From Candidatus Parcubacteria bacterium (GTDB lineage: Bacteria; Patescibacteriota; Patescibacteriia; PEXW01), in contig QZJU01000010.1 of the NCBI GenBank assembly GCA_003597955.1, forward strand, positions 1-26,341: a DNA stretch of 26,341 bases, read 5' to 3'. The notes beneath the pieces were generated by a model, which was given only the letters and a program-made list of their open reading frames with translations, searched no databases and was not told the DNA's origin. How positions within the stretch are numbered: position 1 is the first letter of the stretch; every line of letters begins with the position of its first letter. The translations under genes were made by a program, and so were the position numbers. Positions 7,503 through 14,746 of the stretch are shown piece by piece.

Positions 7503-7769
7503 GAATTTGGGAGTTGCTTTTGATGTGATTTTTGAATGTCCCTTGAAGGGAAACCAAGATTGCCATTACTCAAGTAATAGCAAGGGCTTCTTATAATGAG
7601 ATCACCCCTTATGGCCAGGTAGTTCTCCGTCGATGATGAGACCGCAGGTCGCGATGGTGAATCCCTCCTTTGGATGTTCAATCCCGCGATACCCTGCGCA
7701 CGGTATCTCTCGCGAACTACCTCCGGCCTTCAGCGATTTTCACTAAATTGCATCTCAACTCCCAAATTC
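7503..7769 (+). ncRNA. Candidate retron msr/msd RNA
   Basis: A 14-bp perfect inverted repeat closes the unit: a1 at 7503-7516 (GAATTTGGGAGTTG) and a2 at 7756-7769. It extends after a bulge by GATG (7522-7525) / CATC (7751-7754). The 5' part has two short hairpins, as in an msr: TCCCT/AGGGA (7539-7551), and a 10-bp stem at 7560-7569/7574-7583 with a TCAA loop. The 3' part has one long hairpin, as in an msd: GGCCAGGTAGTTC (7613-7625) with GAACTACC-TCC-GGCC (7714-7728), containing an inner stem GATACC/GGTATC (7688-7693/7702-7707). A reverse transcriptase starts 31 nt after a2 on the same strand. This order is the retron hallmark. The branching guanosine and the exact msd ends cannot be placed by eye. 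Confidence 0.75.
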
Positions 7770-7800
7770 CGCTTTAAAAACCAAAGAATTAGGAGAAAAA

Positions 7801-8694
7801 TTGATCCCTAACAATCAAGTTTTCGAACCAGATCAAGCGCCGGCTTTTGAAAAAAGAGTCTTTCGGGATATTAATCCCCTAAGCGGCTCGCGCAAGCTGC
7901 GAATTTTGGGCATGCCCAACGCCGCCATGCGTCAAATTCACCAGAGGCTCATAAAATATCTTCGCATTCAGAAGATAAAATTACCCCATGCCACCTGCTA
8001 TAAACTTGGTGATGGACCCAGAAAAAATGTCGAGCCGCATCGCAAAAACCGATTCTTCTATTTGGTCGACATCCATAACGCTTATGGCAGCGTCCAGCTG
8101 GAAAAACTCGTCCAGGTCTTGTTGTTGTTTGATGCTGAATATCTTATGAATAAACAGCGGACTTCCGAGACTTTGGAAAAGTATTGTTTCTTTCCAAACA
8201 AAAAACCAGCTGGCTTGGTGGTCGGGGCCCCAGCTTCGCCCATATTGTTTAATCTATATGCCGGAGCTTTACTGGATCAAAGGTTAAGTGCTTTTTGCCG
8301 GCAATGGCATATAGTCTATACCCGCTATCTCGATGACCTGACTTTTTCCAGCCGCCGGCCCATAGGCCGTGAAAAAAGAAAGCTGATCAGAAAAATTATT
8401 GCTGAGGCCGGTTTAAGCCTAAGCCATCACAAGGCTAAAGTCTCTGACCTCAAAAAAACCCCGATCGTTGTCACGGGAATTGGCATTGCGCATGGCGGCA
8501 GACTCTTTCTGCCCAGACACTTCTTGCGAAGGTTGCGGGGCTTAATTCACGCGGATCTGAAAAAACCCCGAGTTGATCCCGCGGTCATTCGCGGCATGAT
8601 GGGAGTTTTCTGGTCAATCCGACCAGTAAAATTCAATGCCAGCGAGCAAAAGCTGGTTGATCTGTACCTTAAATGGCAAAAGACAAGATTATAA
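7801..8694 (+). CDS. Retron-type reverse transcriptase
   Basis: The enzyme would prime on its own RNA and make a small RNA-linked cDNA. Motifs run in order: NAxxH-type motif NVEPH (residues 76-80); palm aspartate in VDIHNAYGS (Asp90); VGAPASP (141-147), equivalent to the QGxPxSP turn; catalytic YLDD (176-179) within RYLDDLTFSS; and VTG (224-226) in VVTGIGI. The NAxxH and VTG pair is typical of retron enzymes, and the SQ variant of diversity-generating RTs is absent. At 297 residues it is near the short end for retron RTs, with no extra domain. Translation starts at TTG with AGGAG at 7791-7795. The candidate msr/msd lies directly upstream, and the neighbours downstream are ribosomal genes on the other strand, so no effector is linked. 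Confidence 0.85.
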   Translation: MIPNNQVFEPDQAPAFEKRVFRDINPLSGSRKLRILGMPNAAMRQIHQRLIKYLRIQKIKLPHATCYKLGDGPRKNVEPHRKNRFFYLVDIHNAYGSVQLEKLVQVLLLFDAEYLMNKQRTSETLEKYCFFPNKKPAGLVVGAPASPILFNLYAGALLDQRLSAFCRQWHIVYTRYLDDLTFSSRRPIGREKRKLIRKIIAEAGLSLSHHKAKVSDLKKTPIVVTGIGIAHGGRLFLPRHFLRRLRGLIHADLKKPRVDPAVIRGMMGVFWSIRPVKFNASEQKLVDLYLKWQKTRL

Positions 8695-8711
8695 AAATCT
8701 TGTCTTTTTTT
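8680..8711 (+). terminator. Terminator overlapping the end of the RT gene
   Basis: AAGACAAGATT (8680-8690) pairs perfectly with AATCTTGTCTT (8696-8706) and a T run follows. The left arm lies inside the last codons of the RT gene. In the other direction it may also terminate rplJ-rplL transcription. Confidence 0.8.
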
Positions 8712-8729
8712 AAAATCTTTTTTGTCGGC

Positions 8730-9143
8730 TTACTTCAAAGTCACGCTGGCGCCGGCTTCCTCCAATTTCTTCTTCAGTTCCTCAGCTTCAGCTTTGCTGG
8801 CGTTTTCTTTGACAATCTTTGGCGCGCCGTCGGCAATATCCTTGGCTTCTTTCAAGCCTTTGCCCGTCACTTCACGCAAAACTTTTATAACCGCGATTTT
8901 GCTGCCGCCGGCCGAAGTCAATTCCACATTGAAAGCGGTTTTTTCTTCAGCGCTAGCCTCGCCAGCCGCGGCACCTGCCGCAGGCATGGCGCCCATCATC
9001 ACGGGCGCGGCGGCGGAAACGCCGAATTTATCTTCCAGGACTTTGACTAATTCAGCCAAGTCCACGACCGACAATTTTTCGATCTGTTCCACCAAAGCTT
9101 TGAACTTCTCAGGAACTTCCACGTTTTTTTTCTCTTCTGCCAT
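8730..9143 (-). CDS. rplL: 50S ribosomal protein L7/L12
   Basis: L7/L12 forms the flexible stalk dimers that recruit translation factors to the ribosome. The 137-residue protein has the N-terminal dimerisation helices, an Ala/Gly-rich hinge ([19 protein letters not shown], about residues 45-63) and the C-terminal globular domain with [23 protein letters not shown], the factor-binding surface. It sits 31 bp downstream of rplJ in the canonical order and is governed by the same leader. It converges with the retron RT, sharing the 8680-8711 hairpin region. Confidence 0.97.
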   Translation of the reverse strand: MAEEKKNVEVPEKFKALVEQIEKLSVVDLAELVKVLEDKFGVSAAAPVMMGAMPAAGAAAGEASAEEKTAFNVELTSAGGSKIAVIKVLREVTGKGLKEAKDIADGAPKIVKENASKAEAEELKKKLEEAGASVTLK

Positions 9144-9174
9144 AGTTTTAAAAATTAATTATTAATTATTAAAA

Positions 9175-9699
9175 TTAAGCGGTTTTTTCAGCTCGGGCTT
9201 TCAAGACCTGCACGAAGCCGCGCAAGGGACCGGCGCAGACATTCACCAAGCCACTGATCGGCGCTTTGATTGAACCGATCAATTTTGCCAACAAAACTTC
9301 CTTGGTCGGCAGGTTTGCCAAACTCTTCACTTCAGCCGGAGTCAACCATTTCCCATTCAGCAACCCCCCGACAAATTGGAGCTTTTTGTTGGTTTTGGCA
9401 AAGGCATGCAAAATACTGGCTGGCTTAACCTCATCCTCCAGGCCAAAAGCAATGCCGACATTGCCGCGGAAGGCCTTTAGGGGCTCCGCTTCATATTTTT
9501 TTTCAGCTAGTGCCAGTTTAAACAAAGTCTTTTTCAGGCCCAAAAAGTTGACTTTCGCCTCACGCATTTCCTTTCGTAATTTAGTAATTTCCTTAACGGT
9601 CAAACCGTCAATCAAAGCGAAAATCGCCACTCTCATTTGATCTAAATTTTCTTGGAATTTTTTGACGGTTTCCTGTTTTTGAAGCTTGGTTTTTGCCAT
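9175..9699 (-). CDS. rplJ: 50S ribosomal protein L10
   Basis: L10 anchors the L7/L12 dimers to 23S rRNA and represses its own operon by binding the mRNA leader. I start the protein at the ATG at 9699 (MAKTKLQKQETVKKFQ). An in-frame ATG 14 codons upstream would translate through the attenuator hairpin and is unlikely. The 174 residues include the conserved core FLGLKKTLFKLALAE and FRGNVGIAFG, and a C-terminal helix that binds L7/L12. Confidence 0.95.
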   Translation of the reverse strand: MAKTKLQKQETVKKFQENLDQMRVAIFALIDGLTVKEITKLRKEMREAKVNFLGLKKTLFKLALAEKKYEAEPLKAFRGNVGIAFGLEDEVKPASILHAFAKTNKKLQFVGGLLNGKWLTPAEVKSLANLPTKEVLLAKLIGSIKAPISGLVNVCAGPLRGFVQVLKARAEKTA

Positions 9700-9833
9700 A
9701 AAATTAATAAAAAAATCTGTGTTTCCACAGAGACGCTTCACAAACCTTTAATGGGTTTGCTTAGGCTTTCCTGCGTAGGTTTTACGCCCCTTTTCTGGTG
9801 GGGCCACCTACGGTCTGTGGATACCGTTAATCC
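9700..9833 (-). promoter_or_regulatory. L10 leader RNA (rplJ-rplL autoregulation)
   Basis: Read on the minus strand, this leader carries the expected L10-binding fold: an AGACCGTAGGTGG arm and the later ACCTACGC arm pair (GTAGGT/ACCTAC), enclosing CCCC...GGGG. A further hairpin (AAACC/GGTTT) and a terminator follow just before rplJ. L10 leaders are known from many bacteria. In the terminator-bearing form, L10 binding would favour termination. The exact competing pairing is not resolved here. Confidence 0.75.
9709..9731 (-). terminator. Attenuator immediately before rplJ
   Basis: On the minus strand TCTGTG (9726-9731) pairs with CACAGA (9716-9721) around GAAA and is followed by seven U (9709-9715). 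It ends ten bases before the rplJ start codon, so it most likely works as a regulated terminator within the L10 leader. Confidence 0.8.
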
Positions 9834-9863
9834 AGTTTACAAAAATCCTCTATATTTTGTCAA
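9834..9863 (-). promoter_or_regulatory. Promoter of rplJ-rplL
   Basis: On the minus strand, -35 TTGACA (9858-9863) and -10 TAAACT (9834-9839) have an 18-bp spacing, placing the start of transcription at the head of the L10 leader. Confidence 0.75.
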
Positions 9864-9869
9864 ATCCGT

Positions 9870-10565
9870 TTAGTTAATGATTGTTCCGTGAATGATATCT
9901 TGACCGGAAAGTGTATTTTTCATGTTCTTAAAATCTTTCCCGTTACAGATTATTACCCGCATCCCCCACTTGCTCGCCCACCGGCTGGCGACGGGATCAA
10001 AAGGCACATTGGCTCCGGGATCCCATTTGGTGCCTACCAATTTTTGAAAAGCCGGCCAGGAAATTTTTTTAATGGGCTTGGCGGATTTGAATTTGCGCGG
10101 ATCGCAGGTGTACACCCAAGGAATGTTTGAGAGATTGATAATAGTTTTGGCTTTGTATGCCCGGGCTAAAAGCACGGCGTCATAATCCGTGGAACAGCCG
10201 GGCTTAAAACCCGCCGCTATAATTATTGGCGCTGTGATTTTCGGATTTATCTTACGGCGGTTAGTGATTATTTTTGGGTAGGCCGATGTCCTGAAAATCG
10301 TTCTTAACAAATGCGCATTCAACCGAGTAGCGTGAATGCCCAGCCAATCCAAATCTTCATCGGTTAAACGGCTAACTGCTTTGGCGCCGGTTTGATACAG
10401 CCTGGCAATTTTCCCGCCGCCGACAATAATGATGAACTTCTGGCCTTTTTTTATTTGCGCCAAGATTAAACTTCGAAACCTTTTTAAAAAATTCAAATCT
10501 AAATCATCTGGCACCACTAAAGAACCGCCCAGAGAAATGACTATTGGCGGATTATTCTTTTTCAT
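9870..10565 (-). CDS. pyrH: UMP kinase, archaeal-like
   Basis: It phosphorylates UMP to UDP in pyrimidine synthesis. The protein is 231 residues of the amino-acid-kinase fold: P-loop-like ISLGGSLVVPD near the N-terminus, FIIIVGGGKIARLYQ, LDWLGIHATRLNAHLLR, a central GCSTDYDAVLLA and DPRKFKSAKPIKKI. The VGGG..AR.Y and LDWLGI.ATR.NA.LLR signatures match the short archaeal-type UMP kinases more than the usual bacterial PyrH, a known trait of CPR genomes. It is the last gene of a tightly spaced reverse-strand run with mltG (3 bp apart). Confidence 0.88.
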   Translation of the reverse strand: MKKNNPPIVISLGGSLVVPDDLDLNFLKRFRSLILAQIKKGQKFIIIVGGGKIARLYQTGAKAVSRLTDEDLDWLGIHATRLNAHLLRTIFRTSAYPKIITNRRKINPKITAPIIIAAGFKPGCSTDYDAVLLARAYKAKTIINLSNIPWVYTCDPRKFKSAKPIKKISWPAFQKLVGTKWDPGANVPFDPVASRWASKWGMRVIICNGKDFKNMKNTLSGQDIIHGTIIN

Positions 10566-10568
10566 AAA

Positions 10569-11591
10569 TTATTGCAGATATTTTCTTTTATTCGCCAGGT
10601 GCTCTTCAAAGGTTTTGCTGAAAACCGTGGTGCCGTCAGGTTTGGTTAGAAAATATAGATATTCCGAATCTTGCGGATACGCCACGGCCCGAATGGCCGA
10701 CAAGCTGGGGTTGCCGATTGGACCGGGCGGCAAACCCGGATATTTATAGGTATTATACAGGGAATCTACGGAGATGTCGGCGTTAGTGGGCTGAAGGACA
10801 TTTTTACCGGTTATATAATTGACGGTGGCGTCCGACTGCAATGCCATGCCGATTTTTAAGCGTTTCCAAAAAATTCCTGCGGCCAGTTTGCGGTCAGTAT
10901 CGGTTCTGACTTCTTTATCGACAATACTGGCTAGGATGATGCCGTCATAAATCGTATGGCCGCCAGCCTGAATCGCCGCCAAGAGCTCCGAAGAAACCTT
11001 TTGCTCAAAATTATCCAAGAATTTTTTTAAGACGTGCGCGGGTTCGGCCTTCTTAAAAAATCGGTAGGTATCCGGAAATAAGAAACCCTCCAAGGAGGCT
11101 GTGGTTGGCTTGTCAACCAAAAATTCATAAGTCCTTTCCGGCGCGATTGCCCGAGAATCATTTGAACTGGCTAAATTAATAAAATCATTGGCCGGCATTA
11201 CCCCAGCTTGTTCCAAAACCGAGCCGATTTCTTTGGCTGTTAAGCCTTCACGAATCAAAACCTGCACCTCATCGGGCTTGGGAAGGTTGGTTAGAATCTC
11301 AATGATTTGCCGAATACTCGACCTGGCTGGCAAAGCAAAAGTTCCGGCTTTAAAATCGCTTCGCACGCCCTGAAGCGTAGTTTCAATCTTAAAAGCCAGC
11401 TCACTGCCAATAAAACCTTTTTCCGCCAATGCTGAGGCGATTTGTCTTGCGCCTTGGCCGGCTGTCACTTGAAATTCTTGATTTTCCGAGAAATTTCCTG
11501 ACGCATTAACAGACTTTAAAAACCAGATGATTGACAGCGCTAACAGAAAAAGCGCTGTTATGGCGATTGAAAGTAATACTTTCTTTAACAT
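10569..11591 (-). CDS. mltG: Endolytic transglycosylase MltG (YceG-like)
   Basis: MltG cuts nascent peptidoglycan strands at the membrane and sets glycan length. The N-terminal helix (about residues 5-25, LLSIAITALFLLALSIIWFL) anchors it. A LysM-like segment (FQVTAGQGARQIASALAEKG) precedes the YceG domain with LEGFLFPDTYRF, ILASIVDKEV, FWKRLKIGMALQSDATVNY and the C-terminal PGLPPGPIGNPSLSAI. The usual IVEKE catalytic stretch reads IVDKE, a conservative change in its first acid, while the second glutamate is kept. It starts directly next to the manC stop, so the genes are probably co-transcribed. Confidence 0.92.
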   Translation of the reverse strand: MLKKVLLSIAITALFLLALSIIWFLKSVNASGNFSENQEFQVTAGQGARQIASALAEKGFIGSELAFKIETTLQGVRSDFKAGTFALPARSSIRQIIEILTNLPKPDEVQVLIREGLTAKEIGSVLEQAGVMPANDFINLASSNDSRAIAPERTYEFLVDKPTTASLEGFLFPDTYRFFKKAEPAHVLKKFLDNFEQKVSSELLAAIQAGGHTIYDGIILASIVDKEVRTDTDRKLAAGIFWKRLKIGMALQSDATVNYITGKNVLQPTNADISVDSLYNTYKYPGLPPGPIGNPSLSAIRAVAYPQDSEYLYFLTKPDGTTVFSKTFEEHLANKRKYLQ

Positions 11592-12665
11592 TTATAACAG
11601 TTTTTTTAACTTTTTAGCTTTTAATTCTTCCACGATTTTTTTCACATCCTGCGCCGATCCCGCCGGACAAACCAACAAAGCGTCTTCGGTATCAACAATA
11701 ATCAAATCCTTAACGCCCGAGGTGGTTATGGCCCTTTTGGTATAGCCGTAAATTAAAGAATTTTCCGCGCTGCCGAAATGCCGGCCCCGAATCACATTCT
11801 GACCGGGCTTTTTCTGCAAAACATCTCTAACCGTCCGCCAATGTCCGATGTCCGCCCAGCCCAGATCCACAGGCAAGACCAGCATATTCTTGGTTTTTTC
11901 GATAATTCCGTAATCAATAGAAATCGGTCGCATTTTTGGATATTCTTTCCTAATGACTTGGGTCTGTTTGGGCGTAAACAGCGCTTGTTGAATCCGCATT
12001 AAGACCCGGTAATGTCCAGGCAAATGTTTTTTGAATAAATCCAGAAGCGTAGCCGAATGCCAGACGAATATCGCCGGGTTCCAAAGATATTCCCAGCTCT
12101 TGAGGTATTCTTTGGCCGTGGCCAAGTCCGGCTTTTCCACGAATTTTTCCACCTGAAAAACTTCGTGACCGTCAATCCGAAAAGCCGGCTTGCCCATTTT
12201 AATGTAACCGTAACCGGTTTCTGGATAGCTCGGATTTACGCCCAATAAAGCCACGGCTTTCGGATGTTGCTGGACTATATTTTCGGCCAATTTGATGGCT
12301 CGATGAAATTCTCTTTCTTTTTCCACATAATGATCGACATTGGCCGTAAAAAAAATAGACTTGGGATCCAGCTTATGCAAAAATGCCGCGGCCAGACCGA
12401 GGGCTGGGCCGGTGTCGCGCTTTTCCGGCTCAAGGATAAAATTCTTTAGGGGAAAATTCGGCAGCTGTTTTTGGATCAGTCTCTGCTGTTTTAAATTCGT
12501 AGATATAAAAATTTTTTGGATGGAAAAACCCTTTTTTGCCCGTAGATAAGTTTTTTGAAGAAGCGTGTGCCGACCAAAGAAAGGCTGAAATTGTTTGGGG
12601 TTTTGTGAACGGGAAACCGGCCACAATCTTGTTCCGCCCCCGCCCGCTAAAATTAATGCATACAT
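11592..12665 (-). CDS. manC: Mannose-1-phosphate guanylyltransferase
   Basis: The enzyme makes GDP-mannose from mannose-1-phosphate and GTP for surface glycans. The 357-residue protein has the nucleotidyltransferase signature LILAGGGGTRLWPVSR at the N-terminus, FILEPEKRDTGPALGLAA, the sugar-binding FVEKPDLATAKEYL and WNPAIFVW, and DYGIIEKTKN followed by LGWADIGHW. It is the short single-domain form with no fused phosphomannose isomerase. It lies 9 bp downstream of pcm and directly upstream of mltG. The sugar specificity rests on overall similarity. Confidence 0.9.
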   Translation of the reverse strand: MYALILAGGGGTRLWPVSRSQNPKQFQPFFGRHTLLQKTYLRAKKGFSIQKIFISTNLKQQRLIQKQLPNFPLKNFILEPEKRDTGPALGLAAAFLHKLDPKSIFFTANVDHYVEKEREFHRAIKLAENIVQQHPKAVALLGVNPSYPETGYGYIKMGKPAFRIDGHEVFQVEKFVEKPDLATAKEYLKSWEYLWNPAIFVWHSATLLDLFKKHLPGHYRVLMRIQQALFTPKQTQVIRKEYPKMRPISIDYGIIEKTKNMLVLPVDLGWADIGHWRTVRDVLQKKPGQNVIRGRHFGSAENSLIYGYTKRAITTSGVKDLIIVDTEDALLVCPAGSAQDVKKIVEELKAKKLKKLL

Positions 12666-12674
12666 ATGACTTTA

Positions 12675-13304
12675 TTATTTTTTAGGCTGACCGACCAGGG
12701 GCACAAATTGGAAGCCAGGCTGGACCTGCTTTTCCAGTTTGCCTTGAAGATCCTTGCTAAGCAAAACCAAGTCTTGAATATCCTCCCCTACCGGCATTAT
12801 CAACCGTCCACCGTGGGCCAATTGGTCAATTAATGGTTTGGGTACTTCCGAAGCGGCGGCCGAAACCACAATACGATCATAAGGAGCGTGTTCGGGTAAA
12901 CCCAGCCAGCCGTTACCAATTCGTGTTTCGATATTAGTAAAGTGGTAGGAATACAAATGGTGCTTGGTCAATTCTGTTAATTCCGGGATGATGTCCACAG
13001 CGTAAACAAAGCCGCTGGGTCCGACAATTTCCGCCAATAAGCCCGTTAACCAACCCGAACCGCAACCCACATCCAAAACTCGGTTACCGGGCTCAACTTG
13101 CAGGAGTTCCAACATCTGCGCAACGGTCGAGGGCTGGGAGATGCTTTGGCCTTTGCCAATCGGCAAGGGCGCATCTTCATAAGCCTGGGTATGGAAATCT
13201 TCATGCACAAAATCTATGCGCCGGACTTTTTGAAAAGCCTTAATAATATTTTCAGAATACAATACGCCTTTGCCAATTAATTCTTTAACAAATGCTTCCT
13301 GCAT
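12675..13304 (-). CDS. pcm: Protein-L-isoaspartate O-methyltransferase
   Basis: The enzyme methylates isoaspartyl residues so that damaged proteins can be repaired. Its 209 residues show the family start (VKELIGKGVLYSENIIKAFQ), the substrate-site motif PLPIGKGQSISQPSTVAQML and the SAM-binding VLDVGCGSGWLTGLLA with VYAVDIIPEL as motif II. GGRLIMPVGE near the C-terminus is also typical. It heads a likely operon pcm-manC-mltG-pyrH. An extended -10 box lies exactly 6 nt before the ATG, so its mRNA is probably leaderless. It is divergent from the leader ORF and isonitrile-synthase-like genes. Confidence 0.93.
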   Translation of the reverse strand: MQEAFVKELIGKGVLYSENIIKAFQKVRRIDFVHEDFHTQAYEDAPLPIGKGQSISQPSTVAQMLELLQVEPGNRVLDVGCGSGWLTGLLAEIVGPSGFVYAVDIIPELTELTKHHLYSYHFTNIETRIGNGWLGLPEHAPYDRIVVSAAASEVPKPLIDQLAHGGRLIMPVGEDIQDLVLLSKDLQGKLEKQVQPGFQFVPLVGQPKK

Positions 13305-13310
13305 AAACCT

Positions 13311-13319
13311 ATTATAGCA
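13311..13319 (-). promoter_or_regulatory. Extended -10 promoter giving a leaderless pcm mRNA
   Basis: On the minus strand TGC-TATAAT (the -10 at 13311-13316) lies 6 bp before the ATG at 13304. Transcription would start at or next to the A of the start codon. No good -35 is visible; the TGn extension may compensate. Confidence 0.6.
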
Positions 13320-13326
13320 GAAAAAC

Positions 13327-13354
13327 TTGACAGGATTTTACAGGGCTATAAAAT
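13327..13354 (+). promoter_or_regulatory. Promoter of the leader ORF and isonitrile-synthase-like genes
   Basis: A consensus -35 TTGACA (13327-13332) and -10 TAAAAT (13349-13354) have a 16-bp spacing. Six bases separate the -10 from the ATG at 13361, so the first translated codon would sit at the 5' end of the RNA. Confidence 0.7.
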
Positions 13355-13360
13355 AAGCGT

Positions 13361-13486
13361 ATGAAAGACTTAAACAGTCGGAAAATCTATAAACATAACC
13401 CCAAAAACCAAAATGCTTATTGGTTTATGGGCATGTTATATATTTTGGGCAACTCGCCGGCTGTTCTAGCTTTTCGTATGCCTTGA
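13361..13486 (+). CDS. Candidate leader peptide with Tyr-Trp-Phe
   Basis: This 41-codon ORF begins where the upstream promoter should start transcription, so it would be translated from a leaderless RNA. Residues 20-22 are Tyr-Trp-Phe, with further Tyr at 10 and 27; the stretch AYWFMGMLYILG is hydrophobic. Codons 32-34 contain CGCCGGCT (13455-13462), which can pair with the 3' arm of the terminator at 13514-13539. That layout resembles amino-acid attenuators. The next gene belongs to a family whose known members use tyrosine or tryptophan. It might instead be a small membrane peptide gene with its own terminator. I recognise no homologue. Confidence 0.45.
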   Translation: MKDLNSRKIYKHNPKNQNAYWFMGMLYILGNSPAVLAFRMP

Positions 13487-13513
13487 GGCATTAATTTACA
13501 CGAAATTCGTTGA

Positions 13514-13539
13514 CGCCGGCACAGAAGCCGGCGATTTTT
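13514..13539 (+). terminator. Terminator or attenuator before the first PvcA-like gene
   Basis: CGCCGGC (13514-13520) pairs with GCCGGCG (13527-13533) and is followed by ATTTTT. The 3' arm AGCCGGCG (13526-13533) is also perfectly complementary over 8 bp to CGCCGGCT at 13455-13462 inside the leader ORF, giving a ready-made antiterminator. Confidence 0.7.
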
Positions 13540-13604
13540 GTTGCAAACTAAAACTGTTCTTTAATAAACAATTGGGTTAATGGCCCACCAGAAAGGAGAC
13601 TGCC

Positions 13605-14663
13605 ATGGTTGTACATGGTTTTGACAAACTGACCGAACTTTTTTCGGCTAACCTAAATAACGAAAAAATTATCGGTCAAATTTGGAATGTAATGCAGGAT
13701 CCCCAATTTCGGAAATCTTCCAGTAAGGATTTAAACGACGGTTCTGCCCAAGCATATCTTGAGCAGATCAAGCACTGGGTTAAAGAGGATTTACCCATAG
13801 GGTTTGTATTAATCGCTCTGCCGTGGAAGTGCTGGCGAAATCCGTTAAAAACTAACCGCAAGACGCCGGATTTGGGCGAGTTCGCTTTTTTGCAGCAGCT
13901 AAAAAGGTTGGCTGACGAAATCAGTAAAGTTTATAAACCGGGTGCGTCTTTCACGATTCTGACCGAAGGCGAAGTTTATCACGAAATTTTTGGCATTCCG
14001 CTCGTCGAAATCTTGCGTTACCAGATGGGCATTGAAAAAATGCTAAAAGCGAATAATTTCTACCTTCGGGTGGAATTAAGAAGCTTTGGGGAGATTTTAG
14101 CGAAGTTTCCGGAATTTCCGGAGCGTTATCAGGAACAGCTTGAGTGCATCAGTAAATCTTTTGATCCCTTGGCTGACACTTCCAGTGATAACTACAAAAT
14201 TTTCAAGACCATGTTGACTTCGACTGAAGTCACGCACTTGGACATTCGGACTCTGCAAAAAATTTTCGGCCAAAGAATCATCGGGGAGGAAAAATATGAA
14301 CTCACCCCGAGTGAGAGCCGGATTCGTCAGGAGCTGGAATCGCAGGCGCGAAAATTAACCGCAAAATATTTAGCCTTTAATAAGGCCAAACATCTTGTGG
14401 GCAAAAACGGAGCAATTCCAGAGGTTTTCCCGCACCACTTGTATATTTCAATCACTCAAAAACCTGGCCGTTACGCTTTGCACGCCATTCACCCGAAAAC
14501 CAAGCTCTTGCCCCACCATGGTGTTCCGGTTTGGCTGGCCCAGCAAAAACGCGTGGAGATAATGTGGTTGAATTCAGTTTTGCGCCAACCAAATTTTTTC
14601 CAGCCCGTTTTTATCGAAAATGACGAAGAGAATCTGCCGTATTACTACGTGGAGGCGGGCTGA
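13605..14663 (+). CDS. PvcA/DIT1-like protein (isonitrile synthase family), copy 1
   Basis: The family joins a carbon unit from a pentose phosphate to the amino group of tyrosine or tryptophan to give an isonitrile. Core motifs over residues 84-150: LPWK...KTNRKTPDLGE matches the K-x-N-x-x-x-x-PDxGE signature, and KVYKPGASFTILTEGEVYHEIFGI matches YxPGAxxxIxxDGxxFxDxxGV. Near the C-terminus HAIHPKTKLLPHHGVPVW matches the SIHP and H-x-V motifs. The 352-residue length is normal. A clear ribosome site (AAAGGAGA, 13591-13598) precedes the ATG. The upstream leader ORF and attenuator suggest amino-acid control, and a related second copy follows. Substrate and product are unknown, and no downstream oxygenase is linked. 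Confidence 0.75.
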   Translation: MVVHGFDKLTELFSANLNNEKIIGQIWNVMQDPQFRKSSSKDLNDGSAQAYLEQIKHWVKEDLPIGFVLIALPWKCWRNPLKTNRKTPDLGEFAFLQQLKRLADEISKVYKPGASFTILTEGEVYHEIFGIPLVEILRYQMGIEKMLKANNFYLRVELRSFGEILAKFPEFPERYQEQLECISKSFDPLADTSSDNYKIFKTMLTSTEVTHLDIRTLQKIFGQRIIGEEKYELTPSESRIRQELESQARKLTAKYLAFNKAKHLVGKNGAIPEVFPHHLYISITQKPGRYALHAIHPKTKLLPHHGVPVWLAQQKRVEIMWLNSVLRQPNFFQPVFIENDEENLPYYYVEAG

Positions 14664-14668
14664 ACTAT

Positions 14669-14708
14669 ATAGGCAAGGCGGTTTCATGACTGCCTTGCCT
14701 ATCAATTT
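14669..14708 (+). terminator. Terminator after PvcA-like copy 1
   Basis: ATAGGCAAGGC (14669-14679) pairs perfectly with GCCTTGCCTAT (14692-14702) and CAATTTT follows. It separates the two paralogues, so the second copy probably uses its own -10 (TATAAT at 14723-14728; no good -35 seen). Confidence 0.75.
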
Positions 14709-14746
14709 TAAATTCATTCAATTATAATTAAGCAATTGATTCGCTT

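Noticed and set aside
7503-7800. Group II intron RNA upstream of the RT
   Set aside because: There is no domain V-like hairpin and the RT lacks maturase and endonuclease domains; the a1/a2 layout fits a retron better.
7503-8694. Diversity-generating retroelement
   Set aside because: The RT has VGAPASP rather than an SQ-type motif, there is no Avd-like gene, and I see no template/variable repeat pair with adenine-biased differences.
8673-9165. Plus-strand open frames over rplL
   Set aside because: They are antisense reflections of the L7/L12 gene; the minus-strand frame has the clear family sequence.
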